Assembly (NCBI GenBank): GCA_938084575.1 | Contig: CALKFG010000004.1 | Coordinates: 1-64,000, forward strand | Direction: 5' to 3' | Length of the DNA: 64,000 nt | Origin: an uncultured Hyphomonadaceae bacterium | GTDB lineage: Bacteria > Pseudomonadota > Alphaproteobacteria > Caulobacterales > Hyphomonadaceae | In this document: positions 47,569-56,648 of the stretch, piece by piece | Position numbering within the stretch: the first letter of the stretch is position 1 | Layout: every line of letters begins with the position of its first letter | Made by a program: the position numbers and the translations under genes | Notes under the pieces: model-generated | The model's database searches: none | Told to the model about the DNA's origin: nothing | What the model saw: only the letters and a program-made list of their open reading frames with translations

Positions 47569-47600
47569 GCCGGCCAAAGCCGACTTGGAGTATTTGGCCA

Positions 47601-48638
47601 ATGGCCCGTCTCATCCTGTCGATTGATGCCATGGGCGGTGACAACGCGCCCCAGGTGGTGCTCGACGGCCTAGATCTTTTTGCCGCGCGACGGCCCGATG
47701 TCGGTTTCCAGATTCATGGTCAGCGTGACCAGTTGATGGCGGCACTGGCCGGACGGGACCTGCTGGCCCGTTGCGAAGTCATTCATCATGACGATGTCAT
47801 CAGCATGAGCGAAAAACCCTCTGCCGCCCTGCGCCGGTCGAAGGGGACCAGCATGGGCGGCGCAGTCGGGGCGGTTAAGACCGGGGCGGCACTGGCCGCC
47901 GTGTCCGCCGGCAATACGGGCGCATTGATGGCGATCTCCATGCTGGCTCTGCGCAAGATGGAGGGAGTCCACCGTCCGGCGATGACGGCGATCTGGCCGA
48001 CCGCCCGCGGGCGCAGCGTTGTGCTGGATGTCGGGGCCAATCTCGACGCGGATGCCGATCAGCTGGTGACCTTTGCGATTATGGGGGCGGCTTATGCAAG
48101 GGCCGTGACCGGTGAGGCCAATCCGACCATTGGCCTGCTGAATATCGGGTCTGAGGAAGATAAGGGCAATGACACGCTGAAACTGGCGGCCGAACGGATG
48201 CGGGACCCTGCCCTGGGGCTGAACTTCAAGGGATATGTCGAAGGGAATGACATTTCCGCCGGCGCCGTCGACGTGGTCGTCACCGATGGGTTTACCGGCA
48301 ATGTCGCGCTGAAGACGGCGGAGGGCACGGCCCGCCTAGTCGCGGGCTATGTCCGCACGGCGCTGACCTCGAGCTGGCTCAGTAAAATTGGTGCGCTGCT
48401 GGCCGGCCGGGGCCTGAAAGAGCTGCGTGGGCGGATGGATCCCTCCAGTGTCAATGGCGGTGTCCTGCTGGGGCTGAATGGCGTCGTCGTGAAAAGCCAT
48501 GGGGGAACAGATGCTGCGGGCTTTGCCACGGCGCTTGATCTGGCGGCACAGCTGGCGGGCAGCCAGTACCGGCAGGAGGTTGCCGACGGTCTGGCCCGCC
48601 TGGTTCAGAGCCCGGCTGTTGCGGAGGCGGTCACATGA
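47601..48638 (+). CDS. plsX: Phosphate acyltransferase PlsX
   Basis: PlsX makes acyl-phosphate from acyl-ACP for phospholipid synthesis. The ATG at 47601 opens the family start [14 protein letters not shown]. The 345-residue product contains [10 protein letters not shown] and the C-terminal [19 protein letters not shown] block. It overlaps fabH by four bases (ATGA), a standard pair. Confidence 0.97.
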   Translation: MARLILSIDAMGGDNAPQVVLDGLDLFAARRPDVGFQIHGQRDQLMAALAGRDLLARCEVIHHDDVISMSEKPSAALRRSKGTSMGGAVGAVKTGAALAAVSAGNTGALMAISMLALRKMEGVHRPAMTAIWPTARGRSVVLDVGANLDADADQLVTFAIMGAAYARAVTGEANPTIGLLNIGSEEDKGNDTLKLAAERMRDPALGLNFKGYVEGNDISAGAVDVVVTDGFTGNVALKTAEGTARLVAGYVRTALTSSWLSKIGALLAGRGLKELRGRMDPSSVNGGVLLGLNGVVVKSHGGTDAAGFATALDLAAQLAGSQYRQEVADGLARLVQSPAVAEAVT

Positions 48639-49609
48639 GCGCTTTGCGATCGGTGGTGCTCGGGACCGGGGGGTATCTGCCCGACCGGATCCTCAGCAAT
48701 GATGACCTTGCGGCCATGGTGGACACGTCGGATGACTGGATCGTGGCCCGGACAGGGATCCGGCAACGGCATATTGCGGCCGAGGGGCAGCTGACATCCG
48801 ACCTGGCCACGCACGCGGCCCGGGCGGCCCTGCGCGCGGCCGGGATCCAGGCTGACCAGGTCGATCTGATAATTCTGGCGACGACAACGCCGGACCAGAC
48901 CTTTCCGGCCACGGCAACGGCGGTCCAGGCAAAGCTTGGCGTGCCCGGCGGCGCGGCCTTTGACGTGCAGGCGGTGTGTTCCGGTTTCCTGTTCGCGCTG
49001 GCCTGCGCCGATTCCATGCTCAAGACCGGCCTGTTTCGCACGGCGCTTGTGATCGGTGCCGAGACGTTTACCCGGCTTCTGGACTGGTCGGATCGCGGGA
49101 CCTGCGTCCTGTTCGGTGACGGCGCCGGCGCGGTTGTGCTGCAGGCCCAGACCGCGGAACAGGCTGGCGACCGCGGTATTCTGGCCCATCATATCCGCAC
49201 CGATGGCACCAAGAGCGGCCTGCTGCATGTCGATGGCGGCGTCTCATCGACGGGAACGATCGGCCATGTCCGGATGCAGGGCAATCAGGTGTTTCGCCAT
49301 GCTGTGACCAATATCGCATCGGCTGTGACCGCGGTGATGCAGGAGACCGGCATCACGGCCGCCGACATTGACTGGTTCGTGCCCCACCAGGCCAATCAGC
49401 GGATACTGGATGGCGTTGCCAGGAAATTGAAGCTGGATGAGGCCAAGGTCATCACCACCGTGGCGACGCATGGCAACACCTCGGCGGCATCGATCCCTCT
49501 TGCTTTGTCGACGGCAGTCGGCGATGGTCGGATAAAACCGGGTGATCTGGTGCTGAGTGAGGCCATGGGGGGAGGGTTCTCCTGGGGCGCGACGCTGTTG
49601 CGGCTCTGA
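48635..49609 (+). CDS. fabH: Beta-ketoacyl-ACP synthase III
   Basis: FabH starts fatty-acid chains by joining acetyl-CoA and malonyl-ACP. The 324-residue product has the catalytic triad Cys115 (QAVCSGF), His251 (HQANQRI) and Asn281 (GNTSAAS). Length and order after plsX are normal. Confidence 0.98.
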   Translation: MSALRSVVLGTGGYLPDRILSNDDLAAMVDTSDDWIVARTGIRQRHIAAEGQLTSDLATHAARAALRAAGIQADQVDLIILATTTPDQTFPATATAVQAKLGVPGGAAFDVQAVCSGFLFALACADSMLKTGLFRTALVIGAETFTRLLDWSDRGTCVLFGDGAGAVVLQAQTAEQAGDRGILAHHIRTDGTKSGLLHVDGGVSSTGTIGHVRMQGNQVFRHAVTNIASAVTAVMQETGITAADIDWFVPHQANQRILDGVARKLKLDEAKVITTVATHGNTSAASIPLALSTAVGDGRIKPGDLVLSEAMGGGFSWGATLLRL

Positions 49610-49663
49610 GGATTTGGACTTCGTTAAGCATTCGGCCCCTAACGTTAAGAAGAGGAGTTCAGC

Positions 49664-49954
49664 ATGTCTCAGCCAACGCTCACCCGTGTGGAGCTGACCG
49701 ACGCGATTGTCCGGGGTGTCGGTCTGCCGCGCCAGAGTTCTTCTGACCTGCTGGACAGAATACTGGAACTGATCGGTCAGGCCCTGGAAGATGAGGGGCA
49801 GGTCAAGCTGTCGCGGTTTGGCAATTTCAGTGTCCGTCCCAAGGCGGCCCGCGAGGGGCGAAACCCCAAGACCGGCATTGAGGCGGTGATTTCCGCACGC
49901 CAGGTCGTCACCTTTAAACCGTCTCCGATGCTCAAAGCCCGCGTCGGAAACTAG
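49664..49954 (+). CDS. ihfA: Integration host factor alpha subunit
   Basis: IHF bends DNA as a heterodimer. The 96-residue product has VELTDAIVRGVGL at the start, the GQVKLSRFGNFSVR beta arm base, and the NPKTGIEAVISARQVVTFK arm with its Pro (NPKTG). The AAGAAGAGGAG site precedes the ATG. Two GTTAAG motifs (49623 and 49644) lie in the leader, spaced 21 bases. Confidence 0.96.
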   Translation: MSQPTLTRVELTDAIVRGVGLPRQSSSDLLDRILELIGQALEDEGQVKLSRFGNFSVRPKAAREGRNPKTGIEAVISARQVVTFKPSPMLKARVGN

Positions 49955-49972
49955 AGTTCGGAAATCCGTGCC

Positions 49973-50497
49973 ATGTCCAGATCGTCCGCCCGCCCGATTG
50001 AGAAGTCCGCCGAGGCCTATCGGACGATTGGCGAAGCCGCCGATACGCTTGGCTTGCGGCCGCATGTGCTGCGGTACTGGGAGAGCCGCTTTCCCGGCCT
50101 GGTCAATCCTCTGAAGCGACGGGATGGCCGGCGTATGTTCCGTCCGGCTGACCTGGATGCGCTGCGGGCGATCCAGCTTCTGGTTCATCAGCGGGGCATG
50201 ACCCTGAAGAGCGCCCGCCAGCTTCTCGAGGCCCACGGCGTGGCAACGGTCCTGGGCGGTGAGGCAACGCGGGCCCGGCCAAGCCTGGCGACCCAGGAAG
50301 CCCCGGCCGACAGTCCCGCCCGTCAGCTGCAGGCGTCGGTGCGGGCCGCCTTCGATACAGCGCAGGCCGATCCGACGCCGGACTCGGCCGGGCCACCCGC
50401 ATCCGCGGGGCCGTCTGCCGGGCTTGAAGCCACGCTGACCGGTCTGGCCGAGCTCAAGGCCCGGCTCGATCGGGTGCGGGCCCGTCCAGCCGCCTGA
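49973..50497 (+). CDS. MerR-family transcriptional regulator
   Basis: The 174-residue product has a MerR winged-helix domain (about 15-85: YRTIGEAADTLGLRPHVLRYWESRF, RMFRPADLDALRAI), followed by a low-complexity Ala/Pro-rich tail. It has no clear metal or effector domain. The pair ihfA-merR is conserved in Alphaproteobacteria. The start has a weak ribosome site. Confidence 0.9.
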   Translation: MSRSSARPIEKSAEAYRTIGEAADTLGLRPHVLRYWESRFPGLVNPLKRRDGRRMFRPADLDALRAIQLLVHQRGMTLKSARQLLEAHGVATVLGGEATRARPSLATQEAPADSPARQLQASVRAAFDTAQADPTPDSAGPPASAGPSAGLEATLTGLAELKARLDRVRARPAA

Positions 50498-50563
50498 TCG
50501 CGCAGCTTTACCGCAATCCGTCGTTGCCTTGCGGCCCCGGCCTGGCTTATACAGCCCCGGTGT

Positions 50564-50640
50564 CGGAGCGTAGCGCAGCCCGGTAGCGCACCGGTCTGGG
50601 GGACCGGGGGTCGCAGGTTCGAATCCTGCCGTTCCGACCA
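50564..50640 (+). tRNA. tRNA-Pro (GGG)
   Basis: A 77-base cloverleaf with acceptor CGGAGCG/CGTTCCG, anticodon stem CCGGT/ACCGG around CTGGGGG (anticodon GGG), and encoded CCA. The GC-rich 144 bases that follow (50641-50784) contain no supported feature. Confidence 0.95.
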
Positions 50641-50784
50641 TTTTTTCCGACACCGACACATGCCCGGCCGGCTGCCCGACAGGGCAGGCCAGCGGGAGGC
50701 CGGGCGCGCCTTGCTGCCACGACGGGCCCAGCCGCGGACGGCGACCGCGCGGACCGCTTCATCCGGACGGGTGTGCGGCCGGAC

Positions 50785-51435
50785 CTAGACCGAAATGCCT
50801 GCGGCGGCGGCGTCCTTCAGGAAGGTGGCGAGACCTTTGTCGGTCAGGGGATGAGTCGCCAGGGCCCGGATCACCTCCGGCGGCGCGGTCATGACATCGG
50901 CGCCGGCCAGAGCGCTCTCCTTGACATGCAGCGGACCGCGTATCGAGGCGGCCAGGATCTGGGTTTCGAAGCCATAATTGTCGTAAATGACCCGGATTTC
51001 ACGGATCAGCTCCATGCCGTCAATGTGGATATCGTCGAGTCGCCCGATAAACGGTGAGATATAGGTCGCCCCGGCCTTGGCCGCGAGCAGGGCCTGATTG
51101 GCGGAAAAGCACAGGGTCACATTGGTCGCGATACCGTCCTGGCTCAGCTGCCGGCAGGCTTTCAGCCCGTCCAGCGTGAGCGGCAGCTTGACCACGACAT
51201 TCCCGGCTAGGCTGGCCAGCGCGCGGCCTTCCTCCACCATGGTGTCGGCCGCCGTGGCCAGGACTTCCGCGCTGACCGGGCCGTCGACCATAGCGCAGAT
51301 CTCGGCGATGACCTGTTTGAAATCGCGGCCGGATTTCCGGATCAGGGAGGGGTTGGTGGTGACGCCGTCGGCGAGGCCGGTGGCATAAAGCTCGCGAATG
51401 GCATCGGTGTCTGCGGTGTCGATAAAGAATTGCAT
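50785..51435 (-). CDS. tal: Transaldolase (TalC/FSA-type short form)
   Basis: This enzyme of the pentose phosphate pathway forms a Schiff base with Lys83 (VVVKLPLT). The 216-residue product starts at [10 protein letters not shown] (ATG 51435, with GAGGG upstream) and has GVTTNPSL and the C-terminal [15 protein letters not shown] typical of the short bacterial transaldolase or fructose-6-phosphate aldolase group. A longer upstream frame is not needed. It is divergent from tRNA-Leu. Confidence 0.93.
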   Translation of the reverse strand: MQFFIDTADTDAIRELYATGLADGVTTNPSLIRKSGRDFKQVIAEICAMVDGPVSAEVLATAADTMVEEGRALASLAGNVVVKLPLTLDGLKACRQLSQDGIATNVTLCFSANQALLAAKAGATYISPFIGRLDDIHIDGMELIREIRVIYDNYGFETQILAASIRGPLHVKESALAGADVMTAPPEVIRALATHPLTDKGLATFLKDAAAAGISV

Positions 51436-51528
51436 GCGGTGACCCTCTTTTGGTGGGCCTGTTTTGAGGCTAAACGGGTCTTGACGCAAGCGCCCAGCTC
51501 CGGGCAAAGGGGATCAAAGCCCCGCTTC

Positions 51529-51616
51529 GCCCGCGTGGTGGAATTGGTAGACACGAGGGACTTAAAATCCCTTTCCTGAATCAGGAGTGCCGGTTCGAGT
51601 CCGGCCGCGGGCACCA
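51529..51616 (+). tRNA. tRNA-Leu (TAA)
   Basis: An 88-base class II tRNA with acceptor GCCCGCG/CGCGGGC, anticodon stem GGGAC-type around the TAA anticodon (loop CTTAAAA), a long variable arm (TTTCCTGAATCAGGAG), and encoded CCA. The 3' end lies 59 bases from an integrase relic, a usual integration site geometry. Confidence 0.95.
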
Positions 51617-51657
51617 CCCCCTAAATAGGCTCCCGAATTCAAACGTTTTTCCCCGGC

Positions 51658-51691
51658 GGGACACTTCTGACCCCCTTAAGGTGGGACACTT
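51658..51691. repeat. Short direct repeat GGGACACTT beside tRNA-Leu
   Basis: The nonamer occurs at 51658-51666 and 51683-51691, 25 bases apart, in the strip between the tRNA-Leu end and the integrase relic. It could be a leftover of element-derived sequence; there is no other copy that I noticed nearby. Confidence 0.4.
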
Positions 51692-51940
51692 TCTTCCGGA
51701 TTTGTTCCCGCCAGTCCGGCAAAACCGGCATCGGCCAGGCGGCGTTTTTCGGCGCCCTTGATACAGATTTCTGCGGTGCGTGTGCCGCGATGGCCGAACG
51801 CAGCTGCAATTTCTTCCTGGGTGGCACCGGCTTCAGCCCGGCGGGCGCCGGGCGCTTTTCGGATCCCGTGCAGGCTGAGATCGTCGGGCAGGTTGGCCTC
51901 TCCTGGCACCATGTCTTGAAGCGGGCGCCGAGGCCCTTCA
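51676..51940 (-). pseudogene. Relic of a tyrosine recombinase (phage-type integrase), C-terminal fragment
   Basis: Read on the minus strand, one frame gives GARFKTWCQE and the next NLPDDLSLHGIRK, then AGATQEEIAAAFGH and KGAEKRRLADA. This is the order of the catalytic C-terminus of tyrosine integrases: the HxxR box (HGIR), the GH box, and the position of the nucleophile. The two parts are in different frames, with an apparent two-base GA insertion near 51899-51903, and the nucleophile Tyr is Cys (TGT for TAT, in AEICIKGA). The N-terminal two thirds are missing. The gene is inactive and points to an old integration at tRNA-Leu. Confidence 0.8.
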
Positions 51941-51945
51941 CGTCT

Positions 51946-52089
51946 TCAGTCCATGGTGTCGTCGGGCTGTTTGGCCGGAATCGGAGACGGGGGCGGTTTT
52001 CGCGCGGCGGCCTTGCGGCGCTTGAGATTGTCCCGCAGCGCAGCCTTGAGGCGTGCCTCACGGTCAGAGGGGGGCTTTGAGTCGGGCAT
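51946..52089 (-). CDS. Small basic protein of 47 residues (probably conserved, unknown function)
   Basis: The minus-strand ATG at 52089 opens a 47-residue frame with an Arg/Lys-rich helix (DREARLKAALRDNLKRRKA, about residues 9-27), followed by a Pro/Lys-rich tail, ending at the TGA at 51946-51948. The pattern REARLKAALR.NLKRRKA is one I recall from small alphaproteobacterial proteins of unknown function, which makes it more than a chance frame. It lies just upstream of the integrase relic and close to tRNA-Thr. It could bind nucleic acid (basic), but that is a guess. There is no signal peptide. Confidence 0.6.
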   Translation of the reverse strand: MPDSKPPSDREARLKAALRDNLKRRKAAARKPPPSPIPAKQPDDTMD

Positions 52090-52160
52090 GATTACAGTCG
52101 GGCCTCATATACGGTCTTTTCATCTCTGGCTGCATAAGCTAATCCCCGACGTCTGAAAAT

Positions 52161-52235
52161 GCCGCGGTAGCTCAGTGGTAGAGCGCATCATTGGTAATGA
52201 TGAGGTCGGGAGTTCAATTCTCCCTCGCGGCACCA
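52161..52235 (+). tRNA. tRNA-Thr (GGT)
   Basis: A 75-base cloverleaf with acceptor GCCGCGG/TCGCGGC, anticodon stem ATCAT/ATGAT around TGGTA (anticodon GGT) and encoded CCA. The 142 bases to the CIA30 gene (52236-52377) hold no supported feature. Confidence 0.94.
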
Positions 52236-52377
52236 GCCTTCACACCACAATATGATGAGATCCGGGACCCGGGCGCCGGGGGCGCGGATCCGGGGCTTGC
52301 GGATTTATCGCGGCTCCCGGTCCGGGTCATGGTCCCGGCCATGCGAAGGCGCGGCCCGGACCTGTTCCCGCTGTCGT

Positions 52378-52980
52378 CTAGCCCCGGAGCTGCGGCGCGG
52401 CGGTGCAGGCCTTGATCCAGTCCACCTGCAGCTCAAACGGCCCGTCAACGCCGTCGGCGATGATCAGCCCGAGCGACTGGGCGCGGGTTCGGTCGAAGGT
52501 TTTGGCCGGGACAGCGCGACCAAAAACGCTCGGCTCAAGGTCGGAGAGCGCAATATCGATCTCGGTCCAGCCGCCCGCAGGCGTGGCCGGAATGTCGGCC
52601 TGGTAGGCAACCGAGCGGCCGAAATAGGTCTGTGTGCCGCGCAGAATCACCCTGTAGCGTCGCGCATCCGGCTGCAGCCGAAAGCGAAGGTGGGTCACCT
52701 CGCTGAGCTGGCCGGGGGCGAGGTCCCGGCGAAGCGAGGCAAAGCCGCCACCATTGGTGTTGATCCGGCCCTGAAAGATCATGCGGGCGCCGTCGATGCG
52801 GCCGGACCCGGCGGACCGTCCGCCCATGACCCCATCATTCACGCTGCGCCATCCCCGTGCGCCGGGGTCGGAAAAATCGTCGAGCAGCTGGCAGGTCGGG
52901 AGGTCCGCCTGGGTCTGGGCAGGGCTGGTCATCAGGGCGGCTCCAATCAGGAGGGTGGCAAAGCCGGTTCGCAGTCGCAT
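52378..52980 (-). CDS. CIA30-family periplasmic protein
   Basis: The family is named after the fungal complex I assembly factor CIA30; bacterial members are mostly uncharacterised carbohydrate-binding-like beta proteins. The 200-residue product has a signal peptide (about 1-25, [16 protein letters not shown]) and the family core [20 protein letters not shown], then [10 protein letters not shown]. Three cysteines are present outside the signal. It is divergent from murA across about 141 bases. Confidence 0.88.
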   Translation of the reverse strand: MRLRTGFATLLIGAALMTSPAQTQADLPTCQLLDDFSDPGARGWRSVNDGVMGGRSAGSGRIDGARMIFQGRINTNGGGFASLRRDLAPGQLSEVTHLRFRLQPDARRYRVILRGTQTYFGRSVAYQADIPATPAGGWTEIDIALSDLEPSVFGRAVPAKTFDRTRAQSLGLIIADGVDGPFELQVDWIKACTAAPQLRG

Positions 52981-53121
52981 GTTCTGTTTACGCGCAGGAC
53001 GGGGCTTTGGATGTCAGACAACCGCCCGCGCCAAGGAGCCGGGCCGCTGACCGGGCCCCGACCGCCGGCTTTGCCGCATTTGCGCCTTTGCTTTGCCGCA
53101 TGGCGCGCTATAGGTTCGCCC

Positions 53122-54402
53122 ATGGACAGACTCAGTATTACGGGCGGCCATCCCCTGAATGGCCAGATCGCGATTTCGGGCGCCAAGAACTCGGCGCTCA
53201 AATTGATGGTGGCGAGCCTGCTCACCCCGGAACCCTTGACCCTGACAAACGTGCCCAACCTCGCCGATACCCGGTTCCTGGCCCAATTGCTGGCAACGCT
53301 GGGAGTCGAGGTCTACTGGCCCAAGGGGGCGCATGAGTGCCATCTGAATGCTGAGACCCTGAGCTCGACCATTGCACCATATGACCAGGTTCGGAAAATG
53401 CGGGCGAGTTTTAATGTGCTCGGTCCGATGCTGGCCCGGTACGGCCATGCCACCGTGTCCCTGCCCGGCGGTTGTGCCATTGGCGCCAGGCCGGTGGATC
53501 TGCATCTCAAGGCCTTATCGGCGATGGGCGCCGACCTGCTGGTTGAGGGCGGATATGTCAAGGCGGCGGCCATTCATGGCCTCAAGGGGGCGCATGTGGT
53601 CTTTCCCTTCGTGTCTGTCGGCGCGACCGAACATGCGATGATGGCTGCGACCCTGGCACAGGGCACGACCGTGCTGGAAAATGCCGCCCGGGAGCCGGAG
53701 ATCTCCGACCTCGCCGACTGCCTGAACAAGATGGGGGCCCGCGTCAGCGGTGCCGGAACGGCAACCCTTCGCATTGAGGGCGTGGCGACCCTGAAGGGCA
53801 CCCGGCACGCGGTCATGCCCGACCGGATCGAAGCCGGGACGTTCGCCATGGCGGCGGCCGCTGCCGGGGGCGATGTTACCCTGACACAGGCGCCGGTCGG
53901 TGTCCTCGGGGCGTTGATCGATGCGCTTGAACAGGCCGGTGTCACGGTTGAGGCGGATCGGGCGGCGGGCACGCTGCGCATCGTGCGGGGCGCAACGGCG
54001 CTCAGGGCCGTCAGCATCAACACCCAGCCGCATCCCGGGTTTCCAACCGATCTTCAGGCCCAGTTCATGGCCCTGATGTCCCTGGCCGACGGCACGTCGA
54101 TTATCCGGGAAACGATTTTCGAGAACCGGTTCATGCATGCGCCCGAACTTTCCCGTCTCGGGGCCAGTATCGAGGTCGGTGGCCGCGAAGCGGTGGTGAA
54201 GGGGGTTGAGACCCTCAGGGGTGCACCGGTCATGGCTACGGATCTGAGGGCCTCTGTCTCGCTGGTGATCGCGGCGCTTGCCGCAGAAGGCCGGACCGAG
54301 GTCAGCCGGATTTATCATCTCGACCGGGGCTTTGAACGGCTTGAGGACAAGCTCGCAGCCTGCGGGGCCGCGATTGAGCGCCTGTCCGGTGACGAGGGGT
54401 AA
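53122..54402 (+). CDS. murA: UDP-N-acetylglucosamine 1-carboxyvinyltransferase
   Basis: MurA is the first committed step of peptidoglycan synthesis. The ATG at 53122 opens the classic start [16 protein letters not shown] with GAKNSAL; an open frame continues far upstream but is antisense noise over the CIA30 gene. The 426-residue product has the reactive Cys118 in [12 protein letters not shown], the fosfomycin-target site. DUF2948 follows 5 bases later. Confidence 0.98.
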   Translation: MDRLSITGGHPLNGQIAISGAKNSALKLMVASLLTPEPLTLTNVPNLADTRFLAQLLATLGVEVYWPKGAHECHLNAETLSSTIAPYDQVRKMRASFNVLGPMLARYGHATVSLPGGCAIGARPVDLHLKALSAMGADLLVEGGYVKAAAIHGLKGAHVVFPFVSVGATEHAMMAATLAQGTTVLENAAREPEISDLADCLNKMGARVSGAGTATLRIEGVATLKGTRHAVMPDRIEAGTFAMAAAAAGGDVTLTQAPVGVLGALIDALEQAGVTVEADRAAGTLRIVRGATALRAVSINTQPHPGFPTDLQAQFMALMSLADGTSIIRETIFENRFMHAPELSRLGASIEVGGREAVVKGVETLRGAPVMATDLRASVSLVIAALAAEGRTEVSRIYHLDRGFERLEDKLAACGAAIERLSGDEG

Positions 54403-54407
54403 GGGGC

Positions 54408-54848
54408 ATGGCAGACCAGGGCGGCCTGAGGCTTGTTGCAGAGGATGCGGCCGATCTCGACATCGTGTCGTCCGCGGTGCAGGACGCTGTGCTGCAAGCC
54501 CGGAATATCCGGTATGATGCGAAGGCGCGCCGATTTTCCCTCGAGGTCAATCGATTTCGCTGGGAAAAAGCCCCGGCGACAAGCCGGATGCGCGCCCTGC
54601 TGGCGGTCGAGGGGGTGACGCATGTCCGAACGCGCGCCGTCTCCAATGCGGACCCTGACATGATTTATGCCTTGTTGTCGGTGGGGTTTCAGCCGGACGA
54701 GACGCCGCCCGGTGGCATGGTCAATCTTGTCTTTGCCGGTGATGGCGAAATTGAACTCACAGTCGAGGCGCTGGAAGTCGTCTTGCTCGACAGTGGCTAT
54801 GAGTGGCCCACCCGGCATCGGCCGGACCATGATAGGAAGACACGCTGA
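54408..54848 (+). CDS. DUF2948 family protein
   Basis: The 146-residue product matches the alphaproteobacterial family of unknown function that sits between murA and hisD: LVAEDAADLDIVSSAVQDAV near the start, an AKARRFSLEVNRFRWE core around residue 40, and the FAGDGEIELTVEALEV strand. There is no signal or membrane segment. It overlaps hisD by one base. Confidence 0.88.
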   Translation: MADQGGLRLVAEDAADLDIVSSAVQDAVLQARNIRYDAKARRFSLEVNRFRWEKAPATSRMRALLAVEGVTHVRTRAVSNADPDMIYALLSVGFQPDETPPGGMVNLVFAGDGEIELTVEALEVVLLDSGYEWPTRHRPDHDRKTR

Positions 54849-56143
54849 TGGCCCGCTATTTTTCCACCCGGTCGGCTGATTTCGAGGCCGCATTCGCCCG
54901 GTTCCTTGCCGAACCGCGTGGCGCTGTCGACAATGTTCGCGATCGTGTGCGCGACATACTCGACGCGGTGCGCCAGACCGGGGGGCAGGCCGTAAAGTCC
55001 TATACCGAGACCTTTGACAGCCTCGCCATTGATGCGAGATCGCTGCAGTCGGATGCGATCGACCTTGAGGCCCTGTCGGGCGAATGTCCTGAGGATTTGC
55101 GCGCGGCAATTGACTTCGCGGCGGAACGGATTGCGGTTTATCACGACGGACAGAGGCCCGCAGATCATCAATTCACCGACGCGGCGGGTGTGTCGCTTGG
55201 CTGGCGCTGGACCGCCCTGGATTCGGTCGGTGTTTATGTCCCGGGTGGGCGGGCCTCCTATCCCAGCTCTGTCCTGATGAATGTTGTTCCGGCCAAGATT
55301 GCCGGTGTTGGCCGGGTCGTCATGGTTGCGCCGGCGCCGAACGGGCGGCTGTCTCCGGCAGTGGCCTATGCCGCCCTGCGGGCGGGTGTCGATGAATTCT
55401 ATCCCATCGGGGGTGCCCAGGCTGTAGGGGCGCTGGCCTTCGGTGCGGGTCAGCTCAAACCGGTGGACAAAATTGTCGGGCCGGGAAATGCCTATGTCGC
55501 CGAGGCCAAGCGGCAGGTTTTTGGCCAGGTCGGGATCGACACGATTGCCGGGCCGAGCGAAATTCTCGTGATCGCGGACAACAGCGCCAATCCCGACTGG
55601 ATCGCCGCGGATCTGCTCAGCCAGTCCGAACATGACCCGTCATCCCAGTCCATCCTGCTGACCCCGGATGCGGCGCTTGCCACCGCGGTCCGGACGGCGG
55701 TGGACGGGCATTTAAAGAACCTGTCCACGGGCGAGCGGGCCGGGCAGGCCTGGGCGAAGCATGGGGCGATTATCGAAGTCCGGTCGCTTGACGATGCGGC
55801 AGAGCTGGCCAATCGGATCGCCGCCGAACATCTCGAGCTGGCGGTTGATGATCCTGAGGCGCTGTTGCCGCAGATCCGTCATGCGGGGGCTGTTTTCCTC
55901 GGCCATCATACGCCGGAGGCGCTGGGCGATTATGTCACCGGGTCTAACCATGTTTTACCGACCAGCCGGGCAGCGCGGTTCAGCTCCGGCCTTGGCCTGA
56001 TGGATTTCCTCAAGCGCATGAGTGTTCAGAAAGCCGGCCGCGCGGGATTTTCCGCGCTGGCCCCGGCGGCGCTGCGCCTGGCAGAGGCGGAAGGCTTGCC
56101 AGCGCATGCTCTGTCTGTCTCTATCCGGACCAATGATGCCTAA
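54848..56143 (+). CDS. hisD: Histidinol dehydrogenase
   Basis: HisD carries out the last two oxidations of histidine synthesis with zinc and NAD. The 431-residue product has PGGRASYPSSVLMN, GPSEILVIADNSA, and LLSQSEHDP and GPNAYV-like zinc and substrate regions (the latter as VGPGNAYV). No other his genes are in the window. The start overlaps the DUF2948 stop (TGATG). Confidence 0.97.
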   Translation: MARYFSTRSADFEAAFARFLAEPRGAVDNVRDRVRDILDAVRQTGGQAVKSYTETFDSLAIDARSLQSDAIDLEALSGECPEDLRAAIDFAAERIAVYHDGQRPADHQFTDAAGVSLGWRWTALDSVGVYVPGGRASYPSSVLMNVVPAKIAGVGRVVMVAPAPNGRLSPAVAYAALRAGVDEFYPIGGAQAVGALAFGAGQLKPVDKIVGPGNAYVAEAKRQVFGQVGIDTIAGPSEILVIADNSANPDWIAADLLSQSEHDPSSQSILLTPDAALATAVRTAVDGHLKNLSTGERAGQAWAKHGAIIEVRSLDDAAELANRIAAEHLELAVDDPEALLPQIRHAGAVFLGHHTPEALGDYVTGSNHVLPTSRAARFSSGLGLMDFLKRMSVQKAGRAGFSALAPAALRLAEAEGLPAHALSVSIRTNDA

Positions 56144-56159
56144 CTGAACCGGAACGCAT

Positions 56160-56648
56160 ATGACCGAGCATCGGCTGATCGCGATCGAGATTGATGAGGA
56201 AACCCTGGCAGCGTCGGGGCCCGATGCGGAGCATGAGCGCCGGGTTGCGATCTTCGACCTGATCGAATCGAACAGTTTCGAGATCGAGGGTGTCGCGCGC
56301 GGGCCATATGGTCTGCGGCTGTCGCTTCAGGAGCGCAGGCTGGTGTTTGATATCCGCAGCGAGGATGGCGCTCCGGTGCATGTCTTCATCCTGTCCATGA
56401 CGCCGTTCCGCGGCATTATCCGGGATTATTTCATGATCTGTGAAAGCTATTATGACGCCATCCGGCATTCCACGCCGCACCAGATCGAAGCCATAGATAT
56501 GGCGCGCCGGGGGCTTCACAATGAGGGGTCGGACCTGCTGGCCGGGCGGCTCACCGGCAAGGTCAGGGTGAATTTCGACACCTCGCGGCGCCTGTTCACC
56601 CTGATTTGTGCGCTGCATACCGGCCAGACGCGGGCCAATGTCCGCTAG
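56160..56648 (+). CDS. UPF0262 family protein
   Basis: This uncharacterised alphaproteobacterial family follows hisD in many genomes. The 162-residue product starts [16 protein letters not shown] and contains [25 protein letters not shown], the family core. No signal or membrane segment is seen. Its TAG stop and the stop of the opposite enoyl-CoA hydratase gene share a CTAG palindrome. Confidence 0.9.
   Translation: MTEHRLIAIEIDEETLAASGPDAEHERRVAIFDLIESNSFEIEGVARGPYGLRLSLQERRLVFDIRSEDGAPVHVFILSMTPFRGIIRDYFMICESYYDAIRHSTPHQIEAIDMARRGLHNEGSDLLAGRLTGKVRVNFDTSRRLFTLICALHTGQTRANVR

Noticed and set aside
49244-50659. Long minus-strand open frame (471 codons) over fabH, ihfA, the MerR gene and tRNA-Pro
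   Set aside because: It is antisense to three well-supported genes; its start (VGTAGFEPATPGPPDRCATG) is the well-known translation of a tRNA-Pro complement.
51342-51617. Minus-strand open frame over tRNA-Leu
   Set aside because: MVPAAGLEPALLIQERDFKS is the typical false translation of an antisense tRNA-Leu.
51600-52250. Intact prophage or integrative element at tRNA-Leu
   Set aside because: Only the integrase C-terminal relic is present, with no other phage or conjugation genes and no second att copy in the window.
52252-53121. Upstream extension of the murA frame
   Set aside because: It is antisense to the CIA30 gene and would place 290 unrelated residues before the standard MurA start.
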